The translations under genes and the position numbers were made by a program. Positions 6,758 through 14,122 of a stretch of 19,277 nucleotides of DNA are shown in pieces. The DNA lies in the NCBI GenBank assembly GCA_910586015.1, contig CAJUGJ010000029.1, positions 11,069 through 30,345 on the forward strand. Reading direction: 5' to 3'. Below the pieces are notes generated by a model. That model saw nothing but the letters and a program-made list of their open reading frames with translations, was not told the DNA's origin and ran no database searches. This DNA is from an uncultured Lachnospiraceae bacterium (GTDB lineage Bacteria > Bacillota > Clostridia > Lachnospirales > Lachnospiraceae). Within the stretch, counting starts at the first letter, position 1; each line of letters begins with the position of its first letter.

Positions 6758-8656
6758 ATGGCTTACAATTATGAAGCATTTGATGTAGCAGTAGTAGGAG
6801 CTGGTCATGCTGGATGCGAAGCAGCTCTTGCCTGTGCAAGATTAGGATTAAAAACAATTATGTTTACAGTCAGTATGGACAGTGTGGCTTTAATGCCATG
6901 CAATCCCAATATCGGCGGCTCTTCCAAAGGGCATTTAGTTAGAGAAATTGATGCTTTAGGTGGTGAAATGGGAAAGGTAATTGACCAGACTTATATTCAA
7001 TCTAAAATGTTAAATCGTTCAAAAGGCCCTGCGGTTCATTCCTTGCGTGCGCAGGCAGATAAACAAGAGTATAGCCACAGAATGAGAAGAATTGTTGAGA
7101 ATACAGACAATTTAACGTTAAAGCAAGCAGAAGTAACAGAAATTTTAACCAAAGACTTAGAGAATGGAAGAAAAGAAGTAATAGGAGTTAAGATTTTCAC
7201 TGGAGGAATTTATCCATGTAAAGCAGTTATTTTGTGTACAGGAGTTTACTTAAAAGCAAGATGTATCTGTGGTGAAGTCAGTACGTATACAGGACCAAAT
7301 GGACTTCCGGCTGCAAATCATTTGACAGAGTGTTTAAAGAATCTTGGAATTGAACTGTTTCGTTTTAAGACTGGAACTCCTGCAAGAATTGATGGAAGAA
7401 CGATTGACTTTTCTAAATTACAGGAACAAAAAGGAGATGAGCAAGTAATACCATTTTCCTTTACAAATACTTCAAAAGAGATTGAAAAAGAGCAAGTATC
7501 TTGTTGGCTGACTTATACTAACGAAACAACACATGAAATTATACGAAATAATATTTCCCGTTCTCCTTTATTTTCTGGAGATATTAAAGGAACAGGTCCT
7601 AGATACTGCCCTTCGATTGAAGATAAAGTAATGCGATTTGCAGATAAAGAAAGACATCAAGTTTTTATTGAACCAGAGGGAAATTATACGAATGAGATGT
7701 ATATTTCTGGAATGTCAAGTTCTTTACCAGAAGATGTTCAAATTAGAATGTATCGCTCTGTACCTGGTCTGGAACATTCTCATATTGTAAGAAATGCCTA
7801 TGCGATTGAATATGATTGTATTAATCCACTTCAGCTTAAACCTACTTTGGAAATGAAGCATATCGATGGAATGTTTTGTAGTGGACAGTTTAATGGAAGT
7901 TCAGGCTACGAGGAAGCCGCAGCACAGGGAATTATGGCGGGAATCAATGCAGCTATGAAATTATTGGACAAAAAACCTTTAATTTTAGATCGTTCTCAGG
8001 CATATATTGGTGTTCTTATTGATGATCTAGTAACAAAAGGGACAACAGAGCCATATAGAATGATGACCTCAAGAGCAGAATATCGACTTTTATTAAGACA
8101 AGATAATGCAGATTTAAGACTATCTAAACTTGGATATGAGGTTGGATTGATTTCCAAAGAACGATATAATAAAGTGTTAGAAAAGCAGACAGAAATTGAA
8201 AAAGAATTAGAGCGACTAAAAAGAACTGTTTTAGGATCAACAAAGAAGGTACAAGAATTTTTGACTTCTCATGAAAGTTCTGAACTTAAAACAGGAACTT
8301 CTCTCGCAGAGTTAATTCGCCGTCCAGAACTTGATTATGAATCGATTGCACCTTTAGATGAAGAACGTATGCCATTAGATGAGAGGATTATCGAACAGGT
8401 AACAATTAATCTAAAATATGAGGGATATATTGAACGACAAAATCGTCAAGTAGAACAATTTAAAAAAATGGAAGGAAAGAGAATTCCAGAACAGATAGAT
8501 TATCAGGAAATTGAATCCCTTCGCTTGGAGGCAAAACAAAAACTTACTAAAATACGACCAATTTCTATTGGACAGGCTTCAAGAATTTCGGGTGTTTCTC
8601 CGGCAGATATTTCTGTACTTTTAGTTTATTTAGAACAGTGGAAAAGAAGATCATAA
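6758..8656 (+). CDS. mnmG: tRNA uridine-5-carboxymethylaminomethyl modification enzyme MnmG (GidA)
   Basis: A 632-residue FAD-dependent partner of MnmE in wobble uridine modification, the normal family length. It begins with the dinucleotide-binding loop VVGAGHAGCEAA about residues 12-23. Further family stretches are PCNPNIGGSSKGHLVREIDA about 47-66, RFKTGTPARIDGR, GPRYCPSIEDKV, and the flavin-site piece CSGQFNGSSGYEEAAAQG. The C-terminal helical part, which contacts MnmE and tRNA, has MTSRAEYRLLLRQDNADLRL and KYEGYIERQ. The frame is open from an ATG at 6722, but that overlaps the mnmE end and lacks a ribosome site. GGGGG at 6748-6752 points to the ATG at 6758, and the resulting start fits the family. 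Confidence 0.97.
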   Translation: MAYNYEAFDVAVVGAGHAGCEAALACARLGLKTIMFTVSMDSVALMPCNPNIGGSSKGHLVREIDALGGEMGKVIDQTYIQSKMLNRSKGPAVHSLRAQADKQEYSHRMRRIVENTDNLTLKQAEVTEILTKDLENGRKEVIGVKIFTGGIYPCKAVILCTGVYLKARCICGEVSTYTGPNGLPAANHLTECLKNLGIELFRFKTGTPARIDGRTIDFSKLQEQKGDEQVIPFSFTNTSKEIEKEQVSCWLTYTNETTHEIIRNNISRSPLFSGDIKGTGPRYCPSIEDKVMRFADKERHQVFIEPEGNYTNEMYISGMSSSLPEDVQIRMYRSVPGLEHSHIVRNAYAIEYDCINPLQLKPTLEMKHIDGMFCSGQFNGSSGYEEAAAQGIMAGINAAMKLLDKKPLILDRSQAYIGVLIDDLVTKGTTEPYRMMTSRAEYRLLLRQDNADLRLSKLGYEVGLISKERYNKVLEKQTEIEKELERLKRTVLGSTKKVQEFLTSHESSELKTGTSLAELIRRPELDYESIAPLDEERMPLDERIIEQVTINLKYEGYIERQNRQVEQFKKMEGKRIPEQIDYQEIESLRLEAKQKLTKIRPISIGQASRISGVSPADISVLLVYLEQWKRRS

Positions 8657-8675
8657 AAAAGGAAAGGGGAGTTAA

Positions 8676-9419
8676 ATGGCAAATCAAGATAGATTTATAG
8701 AGGGGTTGGCACAATTTGATATTGTATGTACAGATATACAATTAAAACAGTTTCAACAATATTATGAAATATTGACAAAGTGGAATCAGGTGATGAATTT
8801 AACAGCGATTACAGAGTATGAGGAAGTAGTTACAAAACATTTTTTAGATAGCGTTTCTTTAGTAAAAATACTTCCCGATCTTTTGGATCAACAAAAAAAT
8901 CATGGAAAAAAATTATTAGACTTAGGAACAGGAGCAGGATTTCCGGGTATCCCATTAAAAATTATATTTCCTGATATTTCCATTACATTAATGGACTCTT
9001 TAAATAAAAGGATACAATTTTTACAAGAAGTTATTTTAAGTCTTGGTTTAAAAGAAATTGTAGCTGTTCATGCCAGAGCAGAAGAAGTAGCAAAGAGAGA
9101 GGACTATCGAGAACAATTTGATTTATGTGTTTCTAGAGCAGTTGCACGATTAAATTCTTTAGCAGAACTTTGTCTTCCGTTTGTAAAAAAGGGTGGATTT
9201 TTTATTCCTTATAAAGCGGCTAAAATAAGTGAGGAATTACAAGAAGCATCTTTTGCAATTTCGCAGCTGGGTGGAAAAGTTAAAAAAAGTAAAACATTTT
9301 TACTTCCTAATTCAGATATGGAACGTAGTCTTGTGCTCATTGAAAAAGTAAAAATGACATCTTCTTTCTATCCTCGTAGTGGTGGAAAACCCTTGAAAGC
9401 TCCACTTCAAAATAAATAA
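8676..9419 (+). CDS. rsmG: 16S rRNA (guanine-527-N7)-methyltransferase RsmG (GidB)
   Basis: A 247-residue S-adenosylmethionine-dependent methyltransferase that makes 7-methylguanosine at position 527 of 16S rRNA. The start region has the family NLTAI at 41-45 and the HFLDS motif at 55-59. The cofactor loop LDLGTGAGFPG is at residues 81-91, followed by DSLNKR at 107-112. SRAVARL and the PYKA piece follow, and both are typical. The last 20 residues are a basic tail. The ATG follows a purine-rich AGGAAAGGGGAG, and the gene begins 19 bases after mnmG. It closes the origin-side housekeeping run. No hairpin terminator is visible before the next gene. Confidence 0.96.
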   Translation: MANQDRFIEGLAQFDIVCTDIQLKQFQQYYEILTKWNQVMNLTAITEYEEVVTKHFLDSVSLVKILPDLLDQQKNHGKKLLDLGTGAGFPGIPLKIIFPDISITLMDSLNKRIQFLQEVILSLGLKEIVAVHARAEEVAKREDYREQFDLCVSRAVARLNSLAELCLPFVKKGGFFIPYKAAKISEELQEASFAISQLGGKVKKSKTFLLPNSDMERSLVLIEKVKMTSSFYPRSGGKPLKAPLQNK

Positions 9420-9437
9420 TAAAAATTGAATTTTCTC

Positions 9438-9466
9438 TTTAAAAATATTCTGTTTTATTATATGAT
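9438..9466 (+). promoter_or_regulatory. Possible weak promoter before the two-component pair
   Basis: TTTAAA at 9438-9443 and TATGAT at 9461-9466 with 17-bp spacing. The -35 is poor. If used, RNA would start near 9473 and the kinase would have to begin at 9487 or 9511 rather than 9472. Confidence 0.4.
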
Positions 9467-9471
9467 AGAAC

Positions 9472-10587
9472 ATGAGAATAGACAGGATGTCAGAAATGGG
9501 GCAAAGTAGGATGAAAAGCCAGAACAAGTTAGAAGAACTAAGTGAATCGACAAAGTATATCAATGAATTGATAGAACAAAAAAAGAAGTTTGTGGACGAA
9601 ACTTTAGTAAATTTATCACAGTTGGAACAACAGATTACCGAAGATAAAAAGATGCTTGAGATGTTATCCAAAACAGTAGATCCCAATCATTTATTTTTTT
9701 CTCCGCATTTTGATCAAGATACAGAAAAAAAATGGGCAAAGTTGGAGCAGGGATTAAAAGAAAAAGAAAAGAAATATAAAATATTACAGGATGCTTTACT
9801 TTTCGGAAGAGAGGAATTAAAGAAACTTCAAAAGATACTCAGCCATTTTAATTTTTTCTCCGAAGAAGATAAGAAAAATAAAAAAGAAAATAATGAAACT
9901 CAAAAAAGTTCTTTAGGAATTAAAATTTTAGAGACACAGGAAAATGAACGACAGAGAATTGCAATGGAACTGCATGATACTGTTGTCCAAAATTTGACAG
10001 GTTTGGTTCATAAAACGGAATTATGTACAAAGTTATTAGATATGGATATCATACGTGCTAGACTGGAACTATTGACTATGACGGAATCACTTCGTACTAC
10101 TATTAATGATTTACGAACTACTATTTATAATCTACGTCCAATGTCATTAAATGATCTTGGACTTACTGTAACAGTAGAACGTTTGTTATATTCTATTCAG
10201 ATGAACCATAAAATTCAAGCGGTATTACAAGTAGAAAATGAAGAAAAAGAAGCTACACCAGTCATTAATTTAAGTCTTTATCGCGTTATACAAGAGGCAT
10301 GTAATAATATTATAAAACATGCAAAGGCAGATTCTATTCGTGTTTTTATTTCGTATCAGGATACAGGAATGGACGTAGAAATAAGAGATAATGGAATTGG
10401 ATTTCCTACAAATAAAATTGGACAGGCAAGAAAAAAAGGATATGGACTTGGAATATCTATTATGAAAGAAAGAGTCTATTTACTTTCAGGAACTTTAGAA
10501 TTAAATTCTGAGGAAGGAAAGGGGACACAAATAAGAATTCATATACCATTAGAAGAAAAGGAGGAAGCAGTATGCAGCAACCAGTAA
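9472..10587 (+). CDS. DegS-like sensor histidine kinase (HisKA_3 type), soluble
   Basis: Up to 371 residues with no membrane segment, so probably cytoplasmic like Bacillus DegS. Residues about 15-125 are highly charged and helical, likely coiled coil. The dimerization and phosphoacceptor helix has ERQRIAMELHDTVVQNL with His168. The ATPase domain has the N-box QEACNNIIKHA near 274-284, DNGIGF at 306-311 and GYGLGI at 323-328. It should autophosphorylate and pass phosphate to the regulator whose gene overlaps its end by 16 bases. The signal is unknown. Start is uncertain: the ATG at 9472 has no ribosome site, an ATG at 9487 has a weak one, and an ATG at 9511 has GGGG ten bases upstream. The widest frame is listed. 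Its place between rsmG and parA is unusual. Confidence 0.92.
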   Translation: MRIDRMSEMGQSRMKSQNKLEELSESTKYINELIEQKKKFVDETLVNLSQLEQQITEDKKMLEMLSKTVDPNHLFFSPHFDQDTEKKWAKLEQGLKEKEKKYKILQDALLFGREELKKLQKILSHFNFFSEEDKKNKKENNETQKSSLGIKILETQENERQRIAMELHDTVVQNLTGLVHKTELCTKLLDMDIIRARLELLTMTESLRTTINDLRTTIYNLRPMSLNDLGLTVTVERLLYSIQMNHKIQAVLQVENEEKEATPVINLSLYRVIQEACNNIIKHAKADSIRVFISYQDTGMDVEIRDNGIGFPTNKIGQARKKGYGLGISIMKERVYLLSGTLELNSEEGKGTQIRIHIPLEEKEEAVCSNQ

Positions 10588-11213
10588 GAATCCTAATTGC
10601 AGATGATCATTTAATGGTTCGAGAGGGCTTAAAACAGATCTTAGAATTAGATGGAGATATTGAAGTAGTAGCACAGGCAGATGATGGAATTCAGTGTTTA
10701 GAACAAATCGTACAGGCAGATCCCGATGTTATTTTATTAGATATCAATATGCCTAATATGAATGGTTTAGAAGCATTAGAAAAAATACGACAAAAAGATA
10801 AAAACAGAAAAGTTCTAATTCTTACTATTCATAATGAAATAGAATATTTGATGAAAGCAGTAGAAATTGGGATTAATGGTTATGTATTAAAAGACTCAGA
10901 ATCTTCTGTATTAAAAAAGGCTATTTTTTCTGTTTATGAGGGAGAAAGTTATATTGAACCATCTTTAACTCCAATATTGAAAAATAAGATTATAGAAAGA
11001 AAAGCAGCAAACGAAGTATTGACTAAACGTGAAATAGAGGTATTAAAATTACTTGCAGAAGGGCTTTTTAATAAGGAAATTGCATACAATCTTTCAATTA
11101 GTGAAAAAACGGTTAAAAATCATGTATCCAATATTTTTAGGAAAATAGGTGTTGCTGATCGAACTCAAGCAGCTGTATATGCTATCAGAAATAATTTTGT
11201 AGACTTTGAATAA
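10572..11213 (+). CDS. NarL/DegU-family response regulator
   Basis: A 213-residue DNA-binding regulator. The receiver domain (about 5-120) has the acidic pair DD at 11-12, the phosphoacceptor Asp57 in ILLDINMPNMNG, Thr85 and Lys107 in GYVLKDSE, so all key receiver residues are present. A LuxR/GerE helix-turn-helix (about 148-212) has LTKREIEVLKLLAEG and NKEIAYNLSISEKTVKNHVS. AAGGAGG eight bases before the ATG is strong, and the gene overlaps the kinase, so the two are one unit. The targets are not evident. A DegU-like role in exoprotein, motility or biofilm control would be inference only. Confidence 0.95.
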   Translation: MQQPVRILIADDHLMVREGLKQILELDGDIEVVAQADDGIQCLEQIVQADPDVILLDINMPNMNGLEALEKIRQKDKNRKVLILTIHNEIEYLMKAVEIGINGYVLKDSESSVLKKAIFSVYEGESYIEPSLTPILKNKIIERKAANEVLTKREIEVLKLLAEGLFNKEIAYNLSISEKTVKNHVSNIFRKIGVADRTQAAVYAIRNNFVDFE

Positions 11214-11298
11214 AAATAATTTAGTTTTAGATAAGTTTCTGGTTCATCTATCTTATACTTTCATCTTAGTTTCAGATATCGTTCAATTTATTAAAAAG

Positions 11299-11354
11299 AA
11301 TCGTTAAAAATGTTTCACGTGAAACATTTCAATATCTTAACATTTTTAACGATT
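11299..11354. repeat. Perfect 14-bp inverted repeat enclosing parS
   Basis: AATCGTTAAAAATG at 11299-11312 is the exact reverse complement of CATTTTTAACGATT at 11341-11354. The 28-bp middle holds most of the parS site, whose first two bases overlap the left arm. The stem is AT-rich with no T-tail, so it is a poor terminator candidate. It lies in the 247-bp space between the response regulator gene and parA, where I see no gene. Confidence 0.9.
11311..11326. promoter_or_regulatory. parS: parS centromere site 1
   Basis: TGTTTCACGTGAAACA, a perfect match to the well-known 16-bp parS palindrome bound by ParB/Spo0J. It lies 135 bp before parA. ParB loads here, spreads and recruits SMC, which organises the origin region. 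Confidence 0.98.
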
Positions 11355-11397
11355 ATCTTAAAAATATGAACTGCATATAGATTAATAATCAGAGGCA

Positions 11398-11406
11398 TGA
11401 TATAAT
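11398..11406 (+). promoter_or_regulatory. Extended -10 promoter of parA
   Basis: TGATATAAT at 11398-11406 is a perfect -10 with the TG extension. The -35 place (TAGATT at 11378) is poor, as is common for extended -10 promoters. A second TATAAT lies at 11410-11415. The leader to parA is about 50 nt. Confidence 0.65.
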
Positions 11407-11460
11407 TTGTATAATAAATAGTAAGAAAAATTGGAGATTTAGAAAAGGGGAAGAGTAGTT

Positions 11461-12312
11461 ATGGGAAAAATCATTGCAATTGCAAATCAAAAAGGAGGAG
11501 TGGGAAAAACCACTACGACTATTAATTTGTCTGCAAGTTTGGCAGAAAAAGGAATGAAGGTTTTAACTGTAGATATGGATCCCCAAGGAAATGCAACCAG
11601 TGGATTGGGGATTGATAAGTCTAAAGTAGAACATACCATTTACCATATGATTATTTCGGAGTGTGATATTTCAATGTGTACTACTCCATCCATTGTAAAG
11701 AACTTATTTGTATTACCCTCTGATATGAATTTAGCGGGTGCAGAAATAGAGTTAATTGGGATTGATGAAAAAGAATTTATTATTAAAAAGGAAATTGAAA
11801 AAGTAAAGGATCAATATGACTATATTTTAATCGATTGTCCTCCTTCTTTAAATACTCTTACAGTAAATGCAATGACTACAGCTGATACAGTCCTTGTGCC
11901 AATTCAATGTGAATATTATGCGCTAGAAGGATTATCTCAACTTATTCATACTATTAATTTGGTAAAGAAGAGATTAAACCCAAAATTAAATATTGAAGGG
12001 GTTGTATTCACAATGTATGATGCAAGAACAAATTTATCTCTTCAAGTGGTAGAAAATGTAAGAAGTAATTTAGATCAAAAAATTTATAGTTCTATTATAC
12101 CAAGAAATGTTCGTCTCGCAGAAGCACCAAGTCATGGTCTTCCTATTACAATGTACGATAGTAGATCTGTAGGAGCAGAAGCATATCGTGAATTAGCACA
12201 AGAAGTTATGGAACAAGATGGACATATAATAGAAAATAAAAAATCGAATGATACTAAAAAAGAAAGTGAAAAAAAGAAGGTAAAAAAGATATTTAGTAGA
12301 AAGGGTAAATAA
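11461..12312 (+). CDS. parA: Chromosome partitioning ATPase ParA/Soj
   Basis: A 283-residue deviant Walker ATPase (MinD/ParA superfamily) that binds DNA as an ATP dimer and drives origin segregation with ParB. In Bacillus, Soj also controls DnaA. Seen here: KGGVGKTT at 11-18 with the signature first lysine, DMDPQGNATSG at 38-48, and LIDCPPSLNTLT around 123-134. ARTNLS and PRNVRLAEAPSHG match the family. The C-terminal about 28 residues after the conserved core are Lys-rich and look disordered. AAAAGGGGAAGAG precedes the ATG. Unusually, parB does not overlap or abut but starts 303 bases later. Confidence 0.96.
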   Translation: MGKIIAIANQKGGVGKTTTTINLSASLAEKGMKVLTVDMDPQGNATSGLGIDKSKVEHTIYHMIISECDISMCTTPSIVKNLFVLPSDMNLAGAEIELIGIDEKEFIIKKEIEKVKDQYDYILIDCPPSLNTLTVNAMTTADTVLVPIQCEYYALEGLSQLIHTINLVKKRLNPKLNIEGVVFTMYDARTNLSLQVVENVRSNLDQKIYSSIIPRNVRLAEAPSHGLPITMYDSRSVGAEAYRELAQEVMEQDGHIIENKKSNDTKKESEKKKVKKIFSRKGK

Positions 12313-12611
12313 AGTTATAGAACATAGTAGAAAAATAACGCTGTCTTTCGAGGAAATACGAATGGCTGAAAAAGCGTTCTAATCAAAGAAAGGAGAAAGC
12401 TACTCGACAAAATATACGAAAATAAAGATTGAGAGTACAAAAATTTTATCAACAAGGTAACGAATGAGATAATGAAAACCAAAGATTATAATGCAAATCT
12501 TAATCTGAAACATATTATGACTTATGAAACAATTTAGGTAAATATTTCTATCAAATGAGAGTTTTCAATATCTTTATATAGGTGTATTTGTCCATATTTT
12601 GAGTAGCAGAG
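12313..12611. other. Long parA-parB gap, possible structured RNA
   Basis: There is no convincing gene in this 299-bp stretch. A small nested fold is possible: AGTAG (12326-12330) with CTACT (12400-12404), enclosing AACGCT (12337-12342) with AGCGTT (12373-12378). An AAAGGAG sequence lies near 12389-12395 without a start codon at the right distance. A single TTATCAACA, identical to the origin DnaA boxes, is at 12446-12454. The right part is AT-rich with only a weak TATATA (12575-12580) as a promoter candidate for parB. A 22-codon frame at 12472-12537 lacks a good ribosome site. Confidence 0.35.
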
Positions 12612-12615
12612 TTAT

Positions 12616-13509
12616 ATGCTACAAAGGAAAGGTTTAGGAAAAGGTCTTGGAAAAGGTTTAGATTCGTTAATTGTTGAAAAAGTTTCTGAGGAAACAGCTT
12701 TTACAGATGCAAATGTTTCACGTGAAACATTTATTAATATTAATTCCATTGAACCAAATAACACACAGCCACGTAAAGATTTTGATGAAGATTCTTTGCA
12801 GGAATTAGCGAATTCGATAAAACAGCATGGCATAATTCAGCCATTAATTGTGCAAAAAAAGGAAGAGCATTATGAAATTATTGCAGGAGAAAGAAGGTGG
12901 AGAGCAGCAAGACTTGCAGGAGAAAAACAAGTGCCTGTAATCATAAAGGAGTATACCGATCAAGAAGTTTTAGAAATTGCTTTAATTGAAAATCTTCAAC
13001 GAGAAGATCTTAATCCGATTGAAGAGGCAAATGCTTATCAAAGATTGATTGAAGAATTTCATTTAAAACAGGATGAAGTAGCAGAGCGAGTAGCAAAGGG
13101 AAGAACATCTGTTACAAATTCAATGAGATTATTAAAATTGGATCAACGAATTCAACAAATGGTAATTGAAGATATGATTACAGGTGGTCATGCAAGAACA
13201 CTTTTAGCAATCAAAGAGCCAGAAAAGCAATATACTTTAGCATTAAAAATATTTGATGAAAAACTCAGTGTCAGAGAAACAGAAAGATTAGTAAAACAAT
13301 ATCTTAACTCAGAACAAAAGGAAAAGAAAGAAGAGATTAAAGATAATAATATAATTTATCAAAATATTGAAGAGAAGATGAAGAAAATTTTTGGAAGTAA
13401 GGTTATGATTAAGCGTAAAGCAAAAGATAAAGGTAGAATTGAAATTGAATATTATTCAATGGAGGAACTAGAACGAATTATTGAACTAATAGGCAAAATC
13501 GAACAGTAA
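12616..13509 (+). CDS. parB: Chromosome partitioning protein ParB/Spo0J
   Basis: A 297-residue parS-binding CTPase clamp. The start has three GKGL-type units (residues 5-15); this stretch contacts ParA and stimulates its ATPase in relatives. A variable linker (17-41) contains VSEETAF and VSRETFI. The CTP-binding domain has GERRWRA at 91-97 and ENLQRE at 125-130. The helix-turn-helix follows (EVAERVAKGRTSVTNSMRLL, about 154-173), then GGHARTLLAI and the C-terminal dimerization part. The ATG at 12616 is the only reasonable start but has a weak ribosome site. A perfect parS lies within codons 33-38. The next gene starts 16 bases later. Confidence 0.96.
   Translation: MLQRKGLGKGLGKGLDSLIVEKVSEETAFTDANVSRETFININSIEPNNTQPRKDFDEDSLQELANSIKQHGIIQPLIVQKKEEHYEIIAGERRWRAARLAGEKQVPVIIKEYTDQEVLEIALIENLQREDLNPIEEANAYQRLIEEFHLKQDEVAERVAKGRTSVTNSMRLLKLDQRIQQMVIEDMITGGHARTLLAIKEPEKQYTLALKIFDEKLSVRETERLVKQYLNSEQKEKKEEIKDNNIIYQNIEEKMKKIFGSKVMIKRKAKDKGRIEIEYYSMEELERIIELIGKIEQ
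12714..12729. promoter_or_regulatory. parS: parS centromere site 2, inside parB
   Basis: A second perfect TGTTTCACGTGAAACA, coding for VSRET in ParB. A parS inside spo0J is also known in Bacillus subtilis. A degenerate copy (AGTTTCTGAGGAAACA) lies at 12681-12696, exactly 33 bp upstream. Confidence 0.98.
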
Positions 13510-13525
13510 AGATTTAGAGAAAGGT

Positions 13526-14041
13526 ATGGCAAGGAACATGGATTTGTTTGAAAAGATTGGGATCGATGGAAGCTACTTAGTAATTGGAGCACTGGCGGGT
13601 ATGCTTCTTTTATTTATTTTATATATCGTGCTGTTATCTCAACATAATAAACTCAAGAAAAAATACAATAAATTTATGGAAGGTGCAGACGGCTCTTCAT
13701 TGGAACAATCTATTTTACAGCGGTTTCAAGAGATAGATGCTATAAAACAGGATAATGAAACAAACAATAAAGATATCAATCATATCAAAGAGAGGCTGTC
13801 TTTTGCTTATCAGAAGATGGCGGTAATCAAATATGATGCATTTCAAGAGATGGGAGGAAAATTAAGTTTTTCTCTCTGTATGTTGGATGAAACAAACAAT
13901 GGATTTATTATTACTTCCATGCACAGCACCAGAGAAGGATGCTATACGTATGTAAAAGAAATCATCAAAGGCGAGTCCTTTGTGTTATTATCGGAAGAGG
14001 AAAAAGAGGCATTGGATGAGGCAAAAAATAAAAGCATCTAA
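13526..14041 (+). CDS. DUF4446 family membrane-anchored protein
   Basis: A 171-residue protein of unknown function. It has one membrane segment about residues 16-38 (YLVIGALAGMLLLFILYIVL), then a basic stop, a charged helical stretch about 40-95 that may be coiled coil, and a small cytoplasmic domain about 96-160 with AFQEMGGKLSFSLCMLD, NGFIITSMHSR-like and YVKEIIKG pieces. This pattern and its place just after parB match DUF4446, commonly found there in Firmicutes. The link with chromosome partition is by position only. Start is uncertain: AGAAAGG sits one base before the ATG at 13526, and an in-frame ATG at 13538 is equally plausible. Confidence 0.85.
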   Translation: MARNMDLFEKIGIDGSYLVIGALAGMLLLFILYIVLLSQHNKLKKKYNKFMEGADGSSLEQSILQRFQEIDAIKQDNETNNKDINHIKERLSFAYQKMAVIKYDAFQEMGGKLSFSLCMLDETNNGFIITSMHSTREGCYTYVKEIIKGESFVLLSEEEKEALDEAKNKSI

Positions 14042-14122
14042 AGTCATACACCGTAAAGACATTATTATTAAGACGGCAGTAAACTCTGAGTACGTGCAGA
14101 AAGAACGTGCAGGAGTGGGATT

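Noticed and set aside
11299..11354. Inverted repeat around parS as an intrinsic terminator for the response regulator gene
   Set aside because: The stem is AT-rich, the loop is 28 bp and no T-run follows.
12472..12537. 22-codon frame in the parA-parB gap
   Set aside because: The nearest ribosome-site-like AAGG is too far away and the sequence resembles nothing known. Kept only as part of the gap description.
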